This document shows positions 35,116 through 43,218 of a DNA stretch of 64,000 nucleotides, piece after piece (positions within the stretch are counted from its first letter, which is position 1; the number at the start of each line of letters is the position of its first letter). A program made the position numbers and the translations under genes. The notes beneath the pieces are model-generated. The model was not told where the DNA came from. It searched no databases and was given only the letters and a program-made list of their open reading frames with translations. This DNA comes from Dermatophagoides farinae (taxonomy: Eukaryota; Arthropoda; Arachnida; Sarcoptiformes; Pyroglyphidae). The stretch covers positions 1 through 64,000 of the forward strand of contig NW_027461522.1 of NCBI RefSeq assembly GCF_024713945.1. The letters run 5' to 3'.

Positions 35116-36570
35116 TTAAGCCCATTCTTCTTCAGCAGGCGGTATTAAATTTTGTGTGGCTTCTTCTCGATGCGATTTGCGTTTTAACAAACGAACAAGC
35201 AATAATATGCCAATAAGCAATAAGGAAGTGATACCAAAAATGATGTATTCTAAGTGGGAAAATCGGATAGACCTTATTCCGTAAAATGAGTCTAAGAAAT
35301 TAGAAATTCTTTCCAGTTTCGTACCTTGACGAACAAAGAGCATGGAATAATAAGAGGTCAATCCTGTAGCAATCATGACAACTAAAACGGATTGGCTTAA
35401 ACCAGTGATGTTGGAAGTACGTTTGGAGTTTCTTCTGCATACTTTCAAGATGTAGTAGCACAATAAAAGAACAGGGGATAAGCATATGAATCTTATTGGG
35501 CATCCTCTAATGCGCGACCAGACCTTTTCGCCGAAGTAAATCTCTTTGAGTTTGAACATTTTGTTGAGAGTAGACTCAATTAAGCAAGTTAAAACAATAG
35601 AGTTGATCAATCGTACATATCTGACCTTTAAAATTCGAGATGATATGTAAAACACTAAAATCAAGATTGGTAGGATGGGGTGTAATAAAGAACCGAAGAA
35701 GAAACCTGACATCAATATTGATAACAACACAATTGGGGCGTAAATAGATACAGTGTTGTCCTTCATTACCTTGTACAAAATGTAACTTGGAAGTAAGATC
35801 AAAGTTGCTGGAATCAAGTACCAAGTATTTTGTAAAAACAAACTGGATTTCTTATAATTGGTATTAATATGAGGACCATCCTCCGTTGGGTCGGGGGTCA
35901 TCTTAGGTGGGTTTTGGTCCTTCGTTGAGTCGGGGGTGGTCTCAGGTGGGTTTTGGTCCTCCGTTGAGTCGGGGGTGGTCTTAGGTGGGGTTTTGGTCCC
36001 CCGTTGAGTCGGGGGTGGTCTCAGGTGGGTTTTGGTCTCCTCCGTTGAGTCGGGGGTGGTCTCAGGTGGGTTTTGGTCCTCCGTTGAGTCGGGGGTGGTC
36101 TCAGGTGGGTTTTGGTCCTTCGTTGAGTCGGGGGTGGTCTCAGGTGGGTTTTGGTCCTTCGTTGAGTCGGGGGTGGTCTTAGGTGGGTTTTGGTCCTTCG
36201 TTGAGTCGGGGGTGGTCTTAGGTGGGTTTTGGTCCTTCGTTGAGTCGGGGGTGGTCTTAGGTGGGTTTTGGTCCTTCGTTGAGTCGGGGGTGGTCTTAGG
36301 TGGGTTTTGGTCCTTCGTTGAGTCGGGGGTGGTCTTAGGTGGGTTTTGGTCCTTCGTTGAGTCGGGGGTGGTCTTAGGTGGGTTTTGGTCCTTCGTTGAG
36401 TCGGGGGTGGTCTTAGGTGGGTTTTGGTCCTTCGTTGAGTCGGGGGTGGTCTCAGGTGGGTTTTGGTCCTTCGTTGAGTCGGGGGTGGTCTTAGGTGGGT
36501 TTTGGTCCTCCGTTGAGTTTTGACGGTCGTCCCCGTTGAGTTCATTTAAGTTTGGAGATAGAGTGGACAT
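35116..36570 (-). CDS. Multi-pass membrane protein with N-terminal 13-residue repeats
   Basis: Not recognised. After about 15 residues, some 16 tandem copies of a 13-residue unit (STKDQNPPKTTPD, with K/E exchanges) fill the N-terminal half. The C-terminal half has about five or six hydrophobic segments, with basic residues between them and a tail rich in Glu. There is no signal peptide ahead of the repeats, so they probably lie on one face of the membrane as a flexible, charged, proline-rich arm. Base composition is far more GC-rich in the repeat than in neighbouring genes. One unit is read in a shifted frame between two small insertions. Confidence 0.8.
   Translation of the reverse strand: MSTLSPNLNELNGDDRQNSTEDQNPPKTTPDSTKDQNPPETTPDSTKDQNPPKTTPDSTKDQNPPKTTPDSTKDQNPPKTTPDSTKDQNPPKTTPDSTKDQNPPKTTPDSTKDQNPPKTTPDSTKDQNPPKTTPDSTKDQNPPETTPDSTKDQNPPETTPDSTEDQNPPETTPDSTEETKTHLRPPPTQRGTKTPPKTTPDSTEDQNPPETTPDSTKDQNPPKMTPDPTEDGPHINTNYKKSSLFLQNTWYLIPATLILLPSYILYKVMKDNTVSIYAPIVLLSILMSGFFFGSLLHPILPILILVFYISSRILKVRYVRLINSIVLTCLIESTLNKMFKLKEIYFGEKVWSRIRGCPIRFICLSPVLLLCYYILKVCRRNSKRTSNITGLSQSVLVVMIATGLTSYYSMLFVRQGTKLERISNFLDSFYGIRSIRFSHLEYIIFGITSLLLIGILLLVRLLKRKSHREEATQNLIPPAEEEWA
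35880..36526. repeat. 39-bp coding minisatellite
   Basis: About 16 head-to-tail units of 39 bp with few differences. They lie within the membrane-protein gene on the minus strand. Because 39 is a multiple of three and the unit has no stop in several frames, long open frames appear on both strands; only the minus frame that continues into the hydrophobic half is taken as real. The plus strand is markedly G-rich (runs of five, three and two G). Most differences between units are a c/t exchange giving Lys or Glu. Confidence 0.95.
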
Positions 36571-36945
36571 TCGGTTTACGATACGTTTTTAATTAAGCAA
36601 TAATTAGCTAGACTCAATTTAAATTTTTAGTACAATTCAAAATTTTTATCATTTTTTTTTTGGGACATAACAATTAGAAACAACTCAGGAAAATTTTTAC
36701 ATGTATATGTAAAAATTTTGTATTAAATATTTTATTTTTTATATTTTTTTGGTTCTAAAATAAATAAAAAATTTAAATAACGTTTTATTTAGCTCGAAAG
36801 CGAAAAATACTATAAATACAAAATAATATTAATTTTAGCGTATATTACTAATTTATTATATGAGCTGATAGTTTTTTTTGTTTTGTCGTGAAATTTATAA
36901 AATAGAATTTCGACGGTCTTAAACTGTTAACAGTAATTATAAATC
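36571..36945. promoter_or_regulatory. Divergent upstream region, repeat membrane protein / RPLP1
   Basis: A 375-bp very AT-rich spacer between divergent starts. It holds a perfect 13-bp inverted repeat (36690-36719) and long A/T runs. No further gene is seen. Confidence 0.5.
36690..36719. repeat. Perfect 13-bp inverted repeat with 4-nt loop
   Basis: The left arm AAAATTTTTACAT (36690-36702) and right arm ATGTAAAAATTTT (36707-36719) are exact reverse complements around GTAT. It lies in a divergent promoter region, about 120 bp from one start codon and 230 bp from the other. Confidence 0.9.
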
Positions 36946-37275
36946 ATGTCTAACGTTGAAGTTGCTTCGAGAGAAATGTGTGCTGTGGCTGCACTTTTAT
37001 TAAAACAAAGTGGCCAGGAAGTTAACGTTGATAACCTTTCCAAGGTTATCGACGCAGCCGGCGCAGAAGTGGAATCCTATTGGTATAAAATATTTGCCGA
37101 AGCCTACCAAAAGGTCGATGTAGACGCCATTCTCAAATCATCTTGTAGCTCTGGTCCAGCAGCTCCCGCCGCTGCAGCAGTTTCCCAAGAAGAATCTGCC
37201 AAGCCCGCTGAAGAAGCTCCCAAACCAGCAGAGTCTGAATCTGACGACGATATGGGATTCAGCCTTTTCGATTAA
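36946..37275 (+). CDS. RPLP1: 60S acidic ribosomal protein P1
   Basis: Ribosomal stalk protein that recruits elongation factors. The 109 residues have the P1-type N-terminal helical domain (CAVAALLLKQSG, WYKIFAEAY), an alanine and proline-rich hinge, and the universal acidic tail DDDMGFSLFD. The shape of the N-terminus favours P1 over P2. No intron is seen in the coding part. Confidence 0.95.
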   Translation: MSNVEVASREMCAVAALLLKQSGQEVNVDNLSKVIDAAGAEVESYWYKIFAEAYQKVDVDAILKSSCSSGPAAPAAAAVSQEESAKPAEEAPKPAESESDDDMGFSLFD

Positions 37276-37551
37276 ATCTAATAAGCGTAAAATTTAGATT
37301 TAATTTTGTTATTATGCTAGCTACAGCTTGTGTATTTTACAACTTTATAAAAATAGTTATAATTATTTTTCTGATTGTGTATCTGTCATCGTTTGATAAT
37401 CGTTAATTTTTGAGTTTTTATTTATAAGAATTACAGATCTAAAATTTTGACAAAAAAACCCAGTCGAAACGATACAAGCAAGCCACAAAATTAATATAAA
37501 TTAAGCTGATTATATTAAAAATAAAAATTCTATATAATATCGTACGCGCTC

Positions 37552-37926
37552 ATGGTGTCAACAGACAAATTTGTAATGACCGACGATGCGATCAAGCAAC
37601 TCAAAGAGTTTGTGTCGTGCACTGTTCAAATTATGAAAAGCAAAGACGAAATGTCACAGTGTGAAAAACTGCAAACAGACATCGACGAAACGATAATGGA
37701 CGACATGATTCTAAACCAGTATATGAACTACGCTAAGTCATACATTTTTGTTGACAATTATGAAGTAGAAAGAAACGTACTGAACGACTTGGACGCAGAA
37801 ATCAGCTCACTGCAAACCGTCATCGCTAACTACGACGCGCACATCAAAGATTTAGAAACAAAACAAGACTACATAAAAACCAGTTTAATCCAAAAGTTTG
37901 GTGATGCTATGCGACTAGATATATAA
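37552..37926 (+). CDS. PFDN4: Prefoldin subunit 4
   Basis: Beta-type subunit of the prefoldin chaperone, which hands unfolded actin and tubulin to CCT. The 124 residues show two long coiled-coil helices flanking a short hairpin region (YIFVDNYEVERN) and end with KFGDAMRLD, like the KFG...L end of subunit 4. It is intronless. The next gene on the same strand starts 63 bp downstream. Confidence 0.75.
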   Translation: MVSTDKFVMTDDAIKQLKEFVSCTVQIMKSKDEMSQCEKLQTDIDETIMDDMILNQYMNYAKSYIFVDNYEVERNVLNDLDAEISSLQTVIANYDAHIKDLETKQDYIKTSLIQKFGDAMRLDI

Positions 37927-37956
37927 TTTATTTCATATTGAGCTTGCGCCTCATGA

Positions 37957-37964
37957 TGCATGCA
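37957..37964. promoter_or_regulatory. TGCATGCA palindrome upstream of alveolin-like gene
   Basis: An exact 8-bp palindrome 25 bp before the ATG at 37990. TGCATGCA-like sites are bound by some apicomplexan AP2 factors; use here is inferred only. Confidence 0.35.
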
Positions 37965-37989
37965 GATCTAAAAATACGTGCGCGTAACT

Positions 37990-38829
37990 ATGAGTGATTA
38001 CGATAAAACTAAAGAACCTGCGATAGATGGCCACAAACTAGAAGATCTAGACGTTCCGTACGCGGGCTACACCCCGCTGGAAGGCGTCGTGGATCCTGTG
38101 AAGTATCCAGATTTCACTAAATCGAAAAAAAACGGAAAGTGCGTTGTCGAAGCAAACAGGCCGATCATTCCTATTCCGTTAACACAAGAAATCAAGAAAA
38201 AGCAAGCGCTGATTGAGTGTGATCAAGTTCTAGTCACTGACAAAGTAATACCGCGTGTTTACACACAAGACGTCTATCACGAAGTCCCAGAACTCCAAGT
38301 TAAGATAAAGTCTAATAAAGTTCAAGTTCCGTTTAGCAAGATTGTAGAAGTCGAAAAAGATATAGAAGTCCCCGTTGAGCTAGAGTTTAAAGTCGAAAAA
38401 GTTAGCATTGACAGAATGGTTCCAAGACTGTTTCCTAAGTTTTGCGGTAAACAAGATATAATAAAAGTGTCCTTGCCCGTTGTTAAAATCGTAGACGTCG
38501 TCGAAACAAAAGAAGTTGTCGTATGTGTCGGAGAAGAATACGTCAAAAAGGAAATCGTCAAAGAACGTGGCCACGAAAAAATCAAGTACAAGTACACATT
38601 GCGCGAAGTCGATGTTCCTGTCTATAAGTATAGACCCATTTTCGACGTAGACCTGGTCATCCCTAGTCCAATTCTGGTGCCCATCGAAGTCGAGCCCCAT
38701 GAAGTTGATGCAGGAACGTCGGTCATGTCTTGGGAAGAATATAGGCAAATGGTCAAAAAAAACAAACGCGCTAAGAACCGTGCGGTTGAAGAACTCGAAC
38801 CATCAGAGCCGCCTAAAGCCGTTTACTAG
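37990..38829 (+). CDS. Alveolin-like inner membrane complex protein
   Basis: Probably a filament protein of the subpellicular network beneath the alveolar sacs. The start is the ATG at 37990; upstream in-frame codons are non-ATG. The 279 residues are dominated by valine, lysine, glutamate and proline in short EV/VP-type repeats (EVEKDIEVPVELEFKVEK, and KYRPIFDVDLVIPSP), as in alveolin domains. The C-terminus is basic. There is no transmembrane helix or signal. It may belong to an alveolin-related IMC family rather than classical IMC1. Confidence 0.7.
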   Translation: MSDYDKTKEPAIDGHKLEDLDVPYAGYTPLEGVVDPVKYPDFTKSKKNGKCVVEANRPIIPIPLTQEIKKKQALIECDQVLVTDKVIPRVYTQDVYHEVPELQVKIKSNKVQVPFSKIVEVEKDIEVPVELEFKVEKVSIDRMVPRLFPKFCGKQDIIKVSLPVVKIVDVVETKEVVVCVGEEYVKKEIVKERGHEKIKYKYTLREVDVPVYKYRPIFDVDLVIPSPILVPIEVEPHEVDAGTSVMSWEEYRQMVKKNKRAKNRAVEELEPSEPPKAVY

Positions 38830-40688
38830 TCTAAACGCCGGCTAATAATCATTTGTTAAGATTACATGATATTTAAATAAATAACTTATCTGCAACAATA
38901 ATTATAAAGAAATAAACGGTTTTTATGTCAAAAATAAAGCTTGTTTTCCAATTGGTACTTAAAAATAAATTTATAGTTTCCTCGTTATTTAAACAGAGCA
39001 AATAAATTTCAAGCTTGATAATGTTATTAAACACAGATCAAATTGTAAATCTTTTGAAATGAGTTTGAGGATGTTTTAATCGTTTCAATTCTCTGTTTCA
39101 TGACATTGTATATTCTCTTGTTTTTTTTAGTTTTGTACATAAATTGTTGTTTCCTATGTTTTTTAAATTATTTGGATTGTTAAAAAATAATACTATTTAT
39201 ATCAACCCGATAAGAGCAAACAAAATATTGATTTAGTTTATTAACTAGATCTACCGTACAAACTTTTGTATTTTTAAAGGCAAACATTTTTAGCAGTTCA
39301 CAAACCGATGCTATTACATCAAAAGCCACAAGCAATTTTCAGAGTCCGTTTAAACATCGTCTATTTTAACGGGGTTTTAGCCAAAAGTAAACATGGATCA
39401 TATAAAAAACAGTTAACTCGCACACTTATTTGACATAACAAAGGCGCAGTATTTTATTAACGATTAACCATACTAAAGCAATGCAACTCTCCATTAATTA
39501 TTCTAATACGTATTATTTAGAGAAGTTAATTTTACTAGTTAAAATGCTATAAACTTCGAATAGTTTTGCTTGTTTATGTGGTGATAATTATCACTTCATA
39601 AAACTAATTGTTTTAGTTCAACTTTTCAGGTTGAAACATATATAAGAGAAAAAATTCACATGATTCCTGTGATTATTAAATCAGCAATATTTAGGAACAA
39701 GCCAGCAAAATGTTTTAGCCTATTATTACAAGATAATATCCACTTAATCCGTGCTTGCATCGTGATAATCAAACGATTATATAAAAACAAATTCCGTCGT
39801 TATTTTTCCATCGGAAAGACTGTTACAAAAAATATAATTTCGAAAAGTTTTATTTTTAGGTATAGCTTGTTGGTGTTTACACTTGCTAAAAACATGATTA
39901 TAGTAGACGCGTGTTAGTGTTGACGTTTGAAACAAATTATAAATAGTTTATATCATTTTTGAGGATGCTTCTGCGAAAAGTTTTTTGACGTAAAATGTTT
40001 TGTAAAACAATTTGAAACGATGCTGTAGATTATATGTTCGGCAATTTTTTCAAAACCTAAATTTTAGATAAACAGTTTTTAAAACCAAAATTTTATAAGT
40101 AGATGTTTGGAAAGATATTTGCTATCTTTGCCAAAGATTTAATTTTTTTATTTTAAAAAATTAATGGATTTCTAGTCTGGTTTTATAATTGGCCCTTTGT
40201 TAAAATTCGTCTTACCGGTGTCCAGCTGACAATCAGATGGAAATCTGACAATGAACCTTGTCAGCACAGTACGACTGGTTTAGATATTTTACGTGATTAA
40301 TTAAAAAATGTTTTTACGAAATATTGTAAACGACATTGGTTTCAATTTGGTTTATAATATTTCAAATTTTCTTAGTAGTCTCGAGAATTGTAAATTCTAA
40401 AACTTTATAGCGATGTTATTTATTTATATATATTCTAAATTTGGTTAAGCTAGTTCGCTCATTGTTTTATCATATTAAAAAAGAAAATAATGATTGAAAG
40501 AAGTTAAATAGTCAAGCTATTGTTAAAATACGCAACTGTGGCGTTATGCGCTGGAACTAACATGTCTGGATTTAATTAACTGCAAGTTGCAACTTCAAAG
40601 TACTAAACGGCATGTATCGATTTTGTGCATGCCAGCAATTTTTATTTGTATTTATCATTCAGAATAGTTGTAATCTAATCCGTAAAAG
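38830..40688. other. Long AT-rich intergenic region
   Basis: The largest gene-poor stretch in the window, 1.86 kb. It holds an 85-codon frame at 39660-39917 that I do not accept as a gene, a perfect 14-bp palindrome GTGATAATTATCAC at 39581-39594, and a GC-richer patch with a foldable element at 40225-40265. A TGCATG site at 40626 is close to the next gene. Confidence 0.6.
40225..40265. ncRNA. Candidate structured RNA element
   Basis: GCTGACAA (40225-40232) pairs exactly with TTGTCAGC (40258-40265). Directly inside, TCAGAT (40233-40238) pairs with ATCTGA (40243-40248) across a GGAA tetraloop of GNRA type, leaving a 9-nt bulge on the 3' side. The surrounding patch is clearly less AT-rich than its flanks. 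The strand and function are unknown; it matches no RNA family I recognise. Confidence 0.3.
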
Positions 40689-40985
40689 ATGTTTTTGTTT
40701 GATATTCTGTTTGAAGAGTGTAAAAATTTTATAAGTAAAACGGATAATCATGTAAGTCTCACTGAAGACAAAAAAGAAGAATCTAACGAAGTAAATCCCG
40801 CTGAACTGTTAGTGAGCAGGATTGATCCTCATCTACTGCCGATGAACAGAAAATGCTTTACGTTAGACACAGGCAAAAAAAAAGAACTGTTCGTAGATAC
40901 CAACCAAAATTTTTGTAATTCCTACAAGAATCGGGAATCATTGAGCAGAAACTTGTTTCCTTCTTTAGTTAATGATGTATCGTAA
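40689..40985 (+). CDS. Small hypothetical protein
   Basis: Not recognised. A 98-residue frame from an ATG at 40689, hydrophilic after the first few residues (Lys, Glu and Asn-rich), with no signal peptide or membrane segment. Its codon use looks like the neighbouring genes, and it follows a TGCATG-containing upstream region. It could be a complete small gene or one exon of a larger one; no clear donor site was found before its stop. Confidence 0.45.
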   Translation: MFLFDILFEECKNFISKTDNHVSLTEDKKEESNEVNPAELLVSRIDPHLLPMNRKCFTLDTGKKKELFVDTNQNFCNSYKNRESLSRNLFPSLVNDVS

Positions 40986-41151
40986 TGGAATTGTACTGAT
41001 CTATTTAACTTCAGTAGATAGTCTTACTTTTGTAGACTAGTTCAATTACTAATTGTTAATTATAGCTGAATCAGGTAAAAGCTTGACAGATGGAGCCAAA
41101 ACAAGTATTTATGCGAAGCTGGTTTTCCAGATTATTTATAATCAATAACGT

Positions 41152-42333
41152 CTAGTTTATAAACGTGTTTTCGTCGTTTTCTATGACATCTGATAGCGGT
41201 TTTGCGTCAGGGAGTTTTTCGACCTGCAGCAACCGAAGAAACTCTTCTTCTATTCCCCTGTACCAAGGCACGAACTGCGAAACTTTGGGCATGATATCAT
41301 TAAACCATTTATGCGACAATAAGTATCTAGACGCAACTCTATCTTGCGGCGAAATAGCTAGCAGCTTCGTAACTAGCGAGTATCCGACGTTGTCAAGAAG
41401 ACTGAGTTTTTGTCTTAAATTGCCAGATTTCCAGTCTGGGAACAGAGAGCTGTAGTAAGGCAGTCTGCGCAGGTAGGGACTGTCTGAAGACCCAAGCGAC
41501 TCGGTGATCAACATGTAGGTGTGAACGTCGCCACGCCCGGGAAATAAAGGATCTGGTTCCATTCGCTTGTTACTGGAACTCATTCTGAAACGGAACATTT
41601 CAGCAATGATGCAGCCAACGGACCAGTCGTCAATAAGCATTCCATACTTCTCGTCGCCAAGAAGCACTTCAGGAGCTCTGTACCACATTGTTTGGACCTC
41701 GCCTGTTTGAGGAATGGTGTGGCTCTCGGACAGTAAGCGGTTGCGCACGAAACGCGCTAATCCGAAGTCTGCAATTTTGAGTTCATCATTTTTCCCCCAC
41801 AAAACGTTCGCTGGTTTTAAATCTCGGTGCACTATTCCTCGGCTGTGGCAAACTGCCACAGCGTTCAGAATTTGCCAAGCTATTATTTTGCATTTGCGTA
41901 CGTATTCTTCAGGCAGTTTTTGGTCTTTGGATGGATTTAACCAGGAAGGATCGGAATTTAAATAAACGTTTATCAATTCATTCATGCGGTCCCGAAAAGT
42001 TCCCTTGCAAAGTTCCATGATTAAATACATATTATTAGAGCTTCCCCAATCATTATCGATGACTACCTCATCCAGTGCCATGATATTTGGATGGTTTATG
42101 GACTTGATAGCATTGATTTCTCTCAGTGTCGTTGGAGGAATTCCTTCCGATTCATCGAGAATTTCCGGGATGAATACTTTTATCGCTTTCTCTTCCGTAG
42201 GATTGTGCTCCAACCACACTCGATAAACTATTCCATACGTTCCTTTCCCCAAAATATCATTTTGGGTAGTGATGAAGTTCCCTTTAAAAGACTTAAAAAC
42301 TATTTGGTTTTCGACATCAGTCTCGGTATTCAT
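41152..42333 (-). CDS. Cyclin-dependent kinase-related protein kinase
   Basis: A 393-residue single-domain Ser/Thr kinase of the CDK group. The glycine loop is GKGTYGIV. The alpha-C helix has PPTTLREI in the PSTAIRE position, preceded by EGI as in CDKs. The catalytic loop is HRDLKPANV, the metal site DFGLAR, and the activation segment TGEVQTMWYRAPEVLLG, with a threonine in the usual phosphorylation position. A short acidic C-terminal extension follows. A cyclin partner is expected from the helix motif, but which cell-cycle or transcription role it has cannot be told. Confidence 0.88.
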   Translation of the reverse strand: MNTETDVENQIVFKSFKGNFITTQNDILGKGTYGIVYRVWLEHNPTEEKAIKVFIPEILDESEGIPPTTLREINAIKSINHPNIMALDEVVIDNDWGSSNNMYLIMELCKGTFRDRMNELINVYLNSDPSWLNPSKDQKLPEEYVRKCKIIAWQILNAVAVCHSRGIVHRDLKPANVLWGKNDELKIADFGLARFVRNRLLSESHTIPQTGEVQTMWYRAPEVLLGDEKYGMLIDDWSVGCIIAEMFRFRMSSSNKRMEPDPLFPGRGDVHTYMLITESLGSSDSPYLRRLPYYSSLFPDWKSGNLRQKLSLLDNVGYSLVTKLLAISPQDRVASRYLLSHKWFNDIMPKVSQFVPWYRGIEEEFLRLLQVEKLPDAKPLSDVIENDENTFIN

Positions 42334-42665
42334 TAAACCTTCAACAAAAAGCTTTTTTAATTTTGCCTATTCGGATAACCAAGAGTAGGTTTATTCGTTT
42401 TTTAAAAGAAGCAATAATTTTTATTTTTGTAACTAATGATCAATTTCAAAAATAAAAAATTGAAAAAATATATGTCTCCTTTATAAACATCAAAGGCACA
42501 AATTTTATACCAATTCTATTTATGTTATTTTAATCGTTGCTCATCATAGCAATATGCTCGATAAGTTTAAATTTCAAATTTAGTAAAAACAAAAAAAAAC
42601 GAATGAATATAAAGTCTATTAGATATACATAATGAATGAATAAATAGAGATCAAGTGAGATAAGA
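42334..42665. other. Intergenic spacer
   Basis: AT-rich, 332 bp, between two minus-strand genes. It must contain the 5' end of the kinase gene and the 3' end of RPS18. I see nothing else in it. Confidence 0.5.
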
Positions 42666-43133
42666 TTATTTCTTTAGTTTGGAAAGGTGTGCGTGTAGAC
42701 CGTAACGACCAGTAGTCTTGGTGTGTTGACCTCGTACACGGAAACCCCAGAAATGACGAAGACCTCTGTTGAGTCTCATCTTCTTCATCTTTTCTAAATC
42801 GAGACGAAGAGTGGAATCGATTTGAGTGGAAGTCAAGTGTTTGCTGTTTCCATCAGTAGGGTCACGCTTACGGTTCAAGAACCATTCAGGAATTCTGTAT
42901 TGAGCTGGATCAACGAGTACGGGAATTATTCGTTCGATTTCATCACTTGAGAGTTCACCAGCGCGACGGTTAATGTCTATTCCGGCTCTGTTGCAAGCGA
43001 TAACAGCTATTCTTCTACCAATACCCTTTATAGCAGTAAGAGCGACATCGACCTTCTTGGTTCCGTCAACATTGGTGTTTAAGATACGTAAAATATACTT
43101 AAATTCTTCAGTAATAAGGTCTTTGTTAGCCAT
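42666..43133 (-). CDS. RPS18: 40S ribosomal protein S18 (uS13)
   Basis: Small-subunit head protein. The ATG at 43133 gives 155 residues, matching the family length; codons further upstream are non-ATG. It has the KGIGRRIA helix-hairpin motif, LNRKRD and the basic tail RVRGQHTKTTGR. It is intronless, and its upstream gap to the next minus-strand gene is only 85 bp. Confidence 0.97.
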   Translation of the reverse strand: MANKDLITEEFKYILRILNTNVDGTKKVDVALTAIKGIGRRIAVIACNRAGIDINRRAGELSSDEIERIIPVLVDPAQYRIPEWFLNRKRDPTDGNSKHLTSTQIDSTLRLDLEKMKKMRLNRGLRHFWGFRVRGQHTKTTGRYGLHAHLSKLKK

Positions 43134-43218
43134 AGTCTGGTTTGACAATTATTTGTTTAAGTATTTAAGACAAAACACCTGGCATTTATCTTCAAAAAAT
43201 TCAAAAAATCTCGAAAAA

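Noticed and set aside
35985-36523. Open frames on the plus strand and a second minus frame through the repeat
   Set aside because: The 39-bp unit has no stop in several frames, so these frames are by-products; none continues into non-repeat coding sequence.
35880-36526. Regular repeat as a CRISPR array
   Set aside because: Units are directly adjacent with no unique spacers, and the array is translated as part of a membrane protein in a eukaryote.
39581-39594. 14-bp palindrome GTGATAATTATCAC
   Set aside because: Isolated and mostly A/T; such palindromes arise by chance in this background.
39660-39917. 85-codon plus-strand frame in the large gap
   Set aside because: Composition follows the AT-rich background and no domain, intron or neighbour supports it.
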